Assembly: GCA_040391135.1 (NCBI GenBank)
Contig: JBEBYL010000006.1
Span: 1-64,000 of the forward strand
Source of the DNA: G025836975 sp040391135
Lineage (GTDB): Bacteria; Pseudomonadota; Gammaproteobacteria; Burkholderiales; Burkholderiaceae_B
Direction: 5' to 3'
DNA length: 64,000 nucleotides
Part shown: one piece after another, positions 63,618 to 64,000 of the stretch
Layout of the letters: each line of letters begins with the position of its first letter
Numbering within the stretch: the first letter of the stretch is position 1
Made by a program: the position numbers and the translations under genes
Notes under the pieces: model-generated
Seen by the model: the letters and a program-made list of their open reading frames with translations, nothing else
What the model was told of the DNA's origin: nothing
The model's database searches: none

Positions 63618-64000
63618 TTAGTTCAGTTGAAGATTCGCATCCTTGACCAATTTACCGTAGCGCTGCAGCTCGTTGGCAAGGTGTTTGCCATGCGCCTCGG
63701 GGCTGCGTTGTTCGGCGGGGAACAGATAAGTGCCCATGGAGTCCAGCCGCTTCTGGACTTCGGCATCGCCCAGCGCAACCTGCAGGGCCGCATTCAGCTT
63801 TTCAACGATTTCCGCGGGCGTTCCCTTGGGAGCATAGACACCATGCCAAACGGCGATGTCCACCTCGGGAATACCCAATTCACGTGTGGTCGGGATATCG
63901 GGGAAGTTCTCGTGGCGCTGCGGCGAGGTGGTGGCATAAGCCTTGATCTTGCCGCCGTTCAAATGTGGAAACGCGTTGGTGGTTTGATCGCAAAGCAGGT
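63618..64000 (-). CDS. Bug/TctC-family solute-binding protein (3' part; runs off the right edge)
   Basis: The C-terminal 126 residues of a TctC receptor on the minus strand; the beginning is beyond the right edge. Visible family parts are CDQTTNAFPHLNGGKIKAYA, TRELGIPEVDIAVWHGVYAP and PAEIVEKLNAALQVAL. Like the receptor at 137-1120 it points to Alcaligenaceae. The ligand is unknown. Confidence 0.88.
   Translation of the reverse strand, partial: LLCDQTTNAFPHLNGGKIKAYATTSPQRHENFPDIPTTRELGIPEVDIAVWHGVYAPKGTPAEIVEKLNAALQVALGDAEVQKRLDSMGTYLFPAEQRSPEAHGKHLANELQRYGKLVKDANLQLN

Overview
The window is a GC-rich chromosomal segment of a betaproteobacterium, most likely of the Alcaligenaceae (Bordetella, Achromobacter, Pusillimonas and relatives). 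The reasons are the Bug/TctC receptors near both ends, the second IF-1 gene typical of Betaproteobacteria, the mla-ibaG-murA-his-tat supercluster, and the htrA / Nif3-like / mscL / petABC / sspAB order. No plasmid, phage or CRISPR signature was found. The assignment rests on protein content and gene order only.

Left part (1-7.65 kb): a minus-strand catabolic operon. In transcription order it holds a Leu/Ile/Val-type periplasmic binding protein, a two-subunit ThDP decarboxylase, a semialdehyde-type aldehyde dehydrogenase, a YihU-like beta-hydroxyacid dehydrogenase, a second aldehyde dehydrogenase, a TctC receptor and the start of a LivG-like ABC ATPase. The enzyme set suggests catabolism of a C3 acid, possibly a sulfonate or phosphonate; this is inference. 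From 8.2 to 24 kb come infA (paralog), pgi, rfbD/rfbC, an EamA exporter, fadA/fadB-type beta-oxidation genes, a degenerate RAYT-like protein, gltBD and a two-gene chromate transporter.

25-31.6 kb is a second catabolic unit: TRAP transporter (dctMQP), split transketolase, SDR and a divergent LysR regulator with a clear operator-like inverted repeat between SDR and regulator. 31.7-46.3 kb is one long plus-strand run: mlaFED-mlaA-mlaC (no mlaB), an ABC-2 exporter, ibaG, murA, hisG-hisD-hisB-hisH-hisA-hisF-hisI-hisE (no hisC), hinT and tatABC, ended by a symmetric hairpin shared with the facing htrA-type protease.

46.4-53.2 kb holds envelope and respiratory housekeeping genes (DegS-like protease, Nif3-like protein, mscL, petABC, sspAB). 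An HpaI-type aldolase follows, then a small fragment of a GlnQ-like ATPase gene, then tRNA-Thr(TGT). Beyond the tRNA lies an accessory-looking block: a 7TM-type sensor kinase and a divergent REC-AraC response regulator, a four-gene archaic (Csu-like) chaperone-usher pilus operon, two small unrecognised genes and a TctC receptor running off the right edge.

Best leads for something new are the left catabolic operon, the TRAP/split-transketolase unit, the RAYT-like protein that has lost its HxH motif beside an AT-rich palindrome, and the pilus locus with its unusual two-component pair. Start codons differ from the longest open frame in many genes; the choices and reasons are given with each entry.
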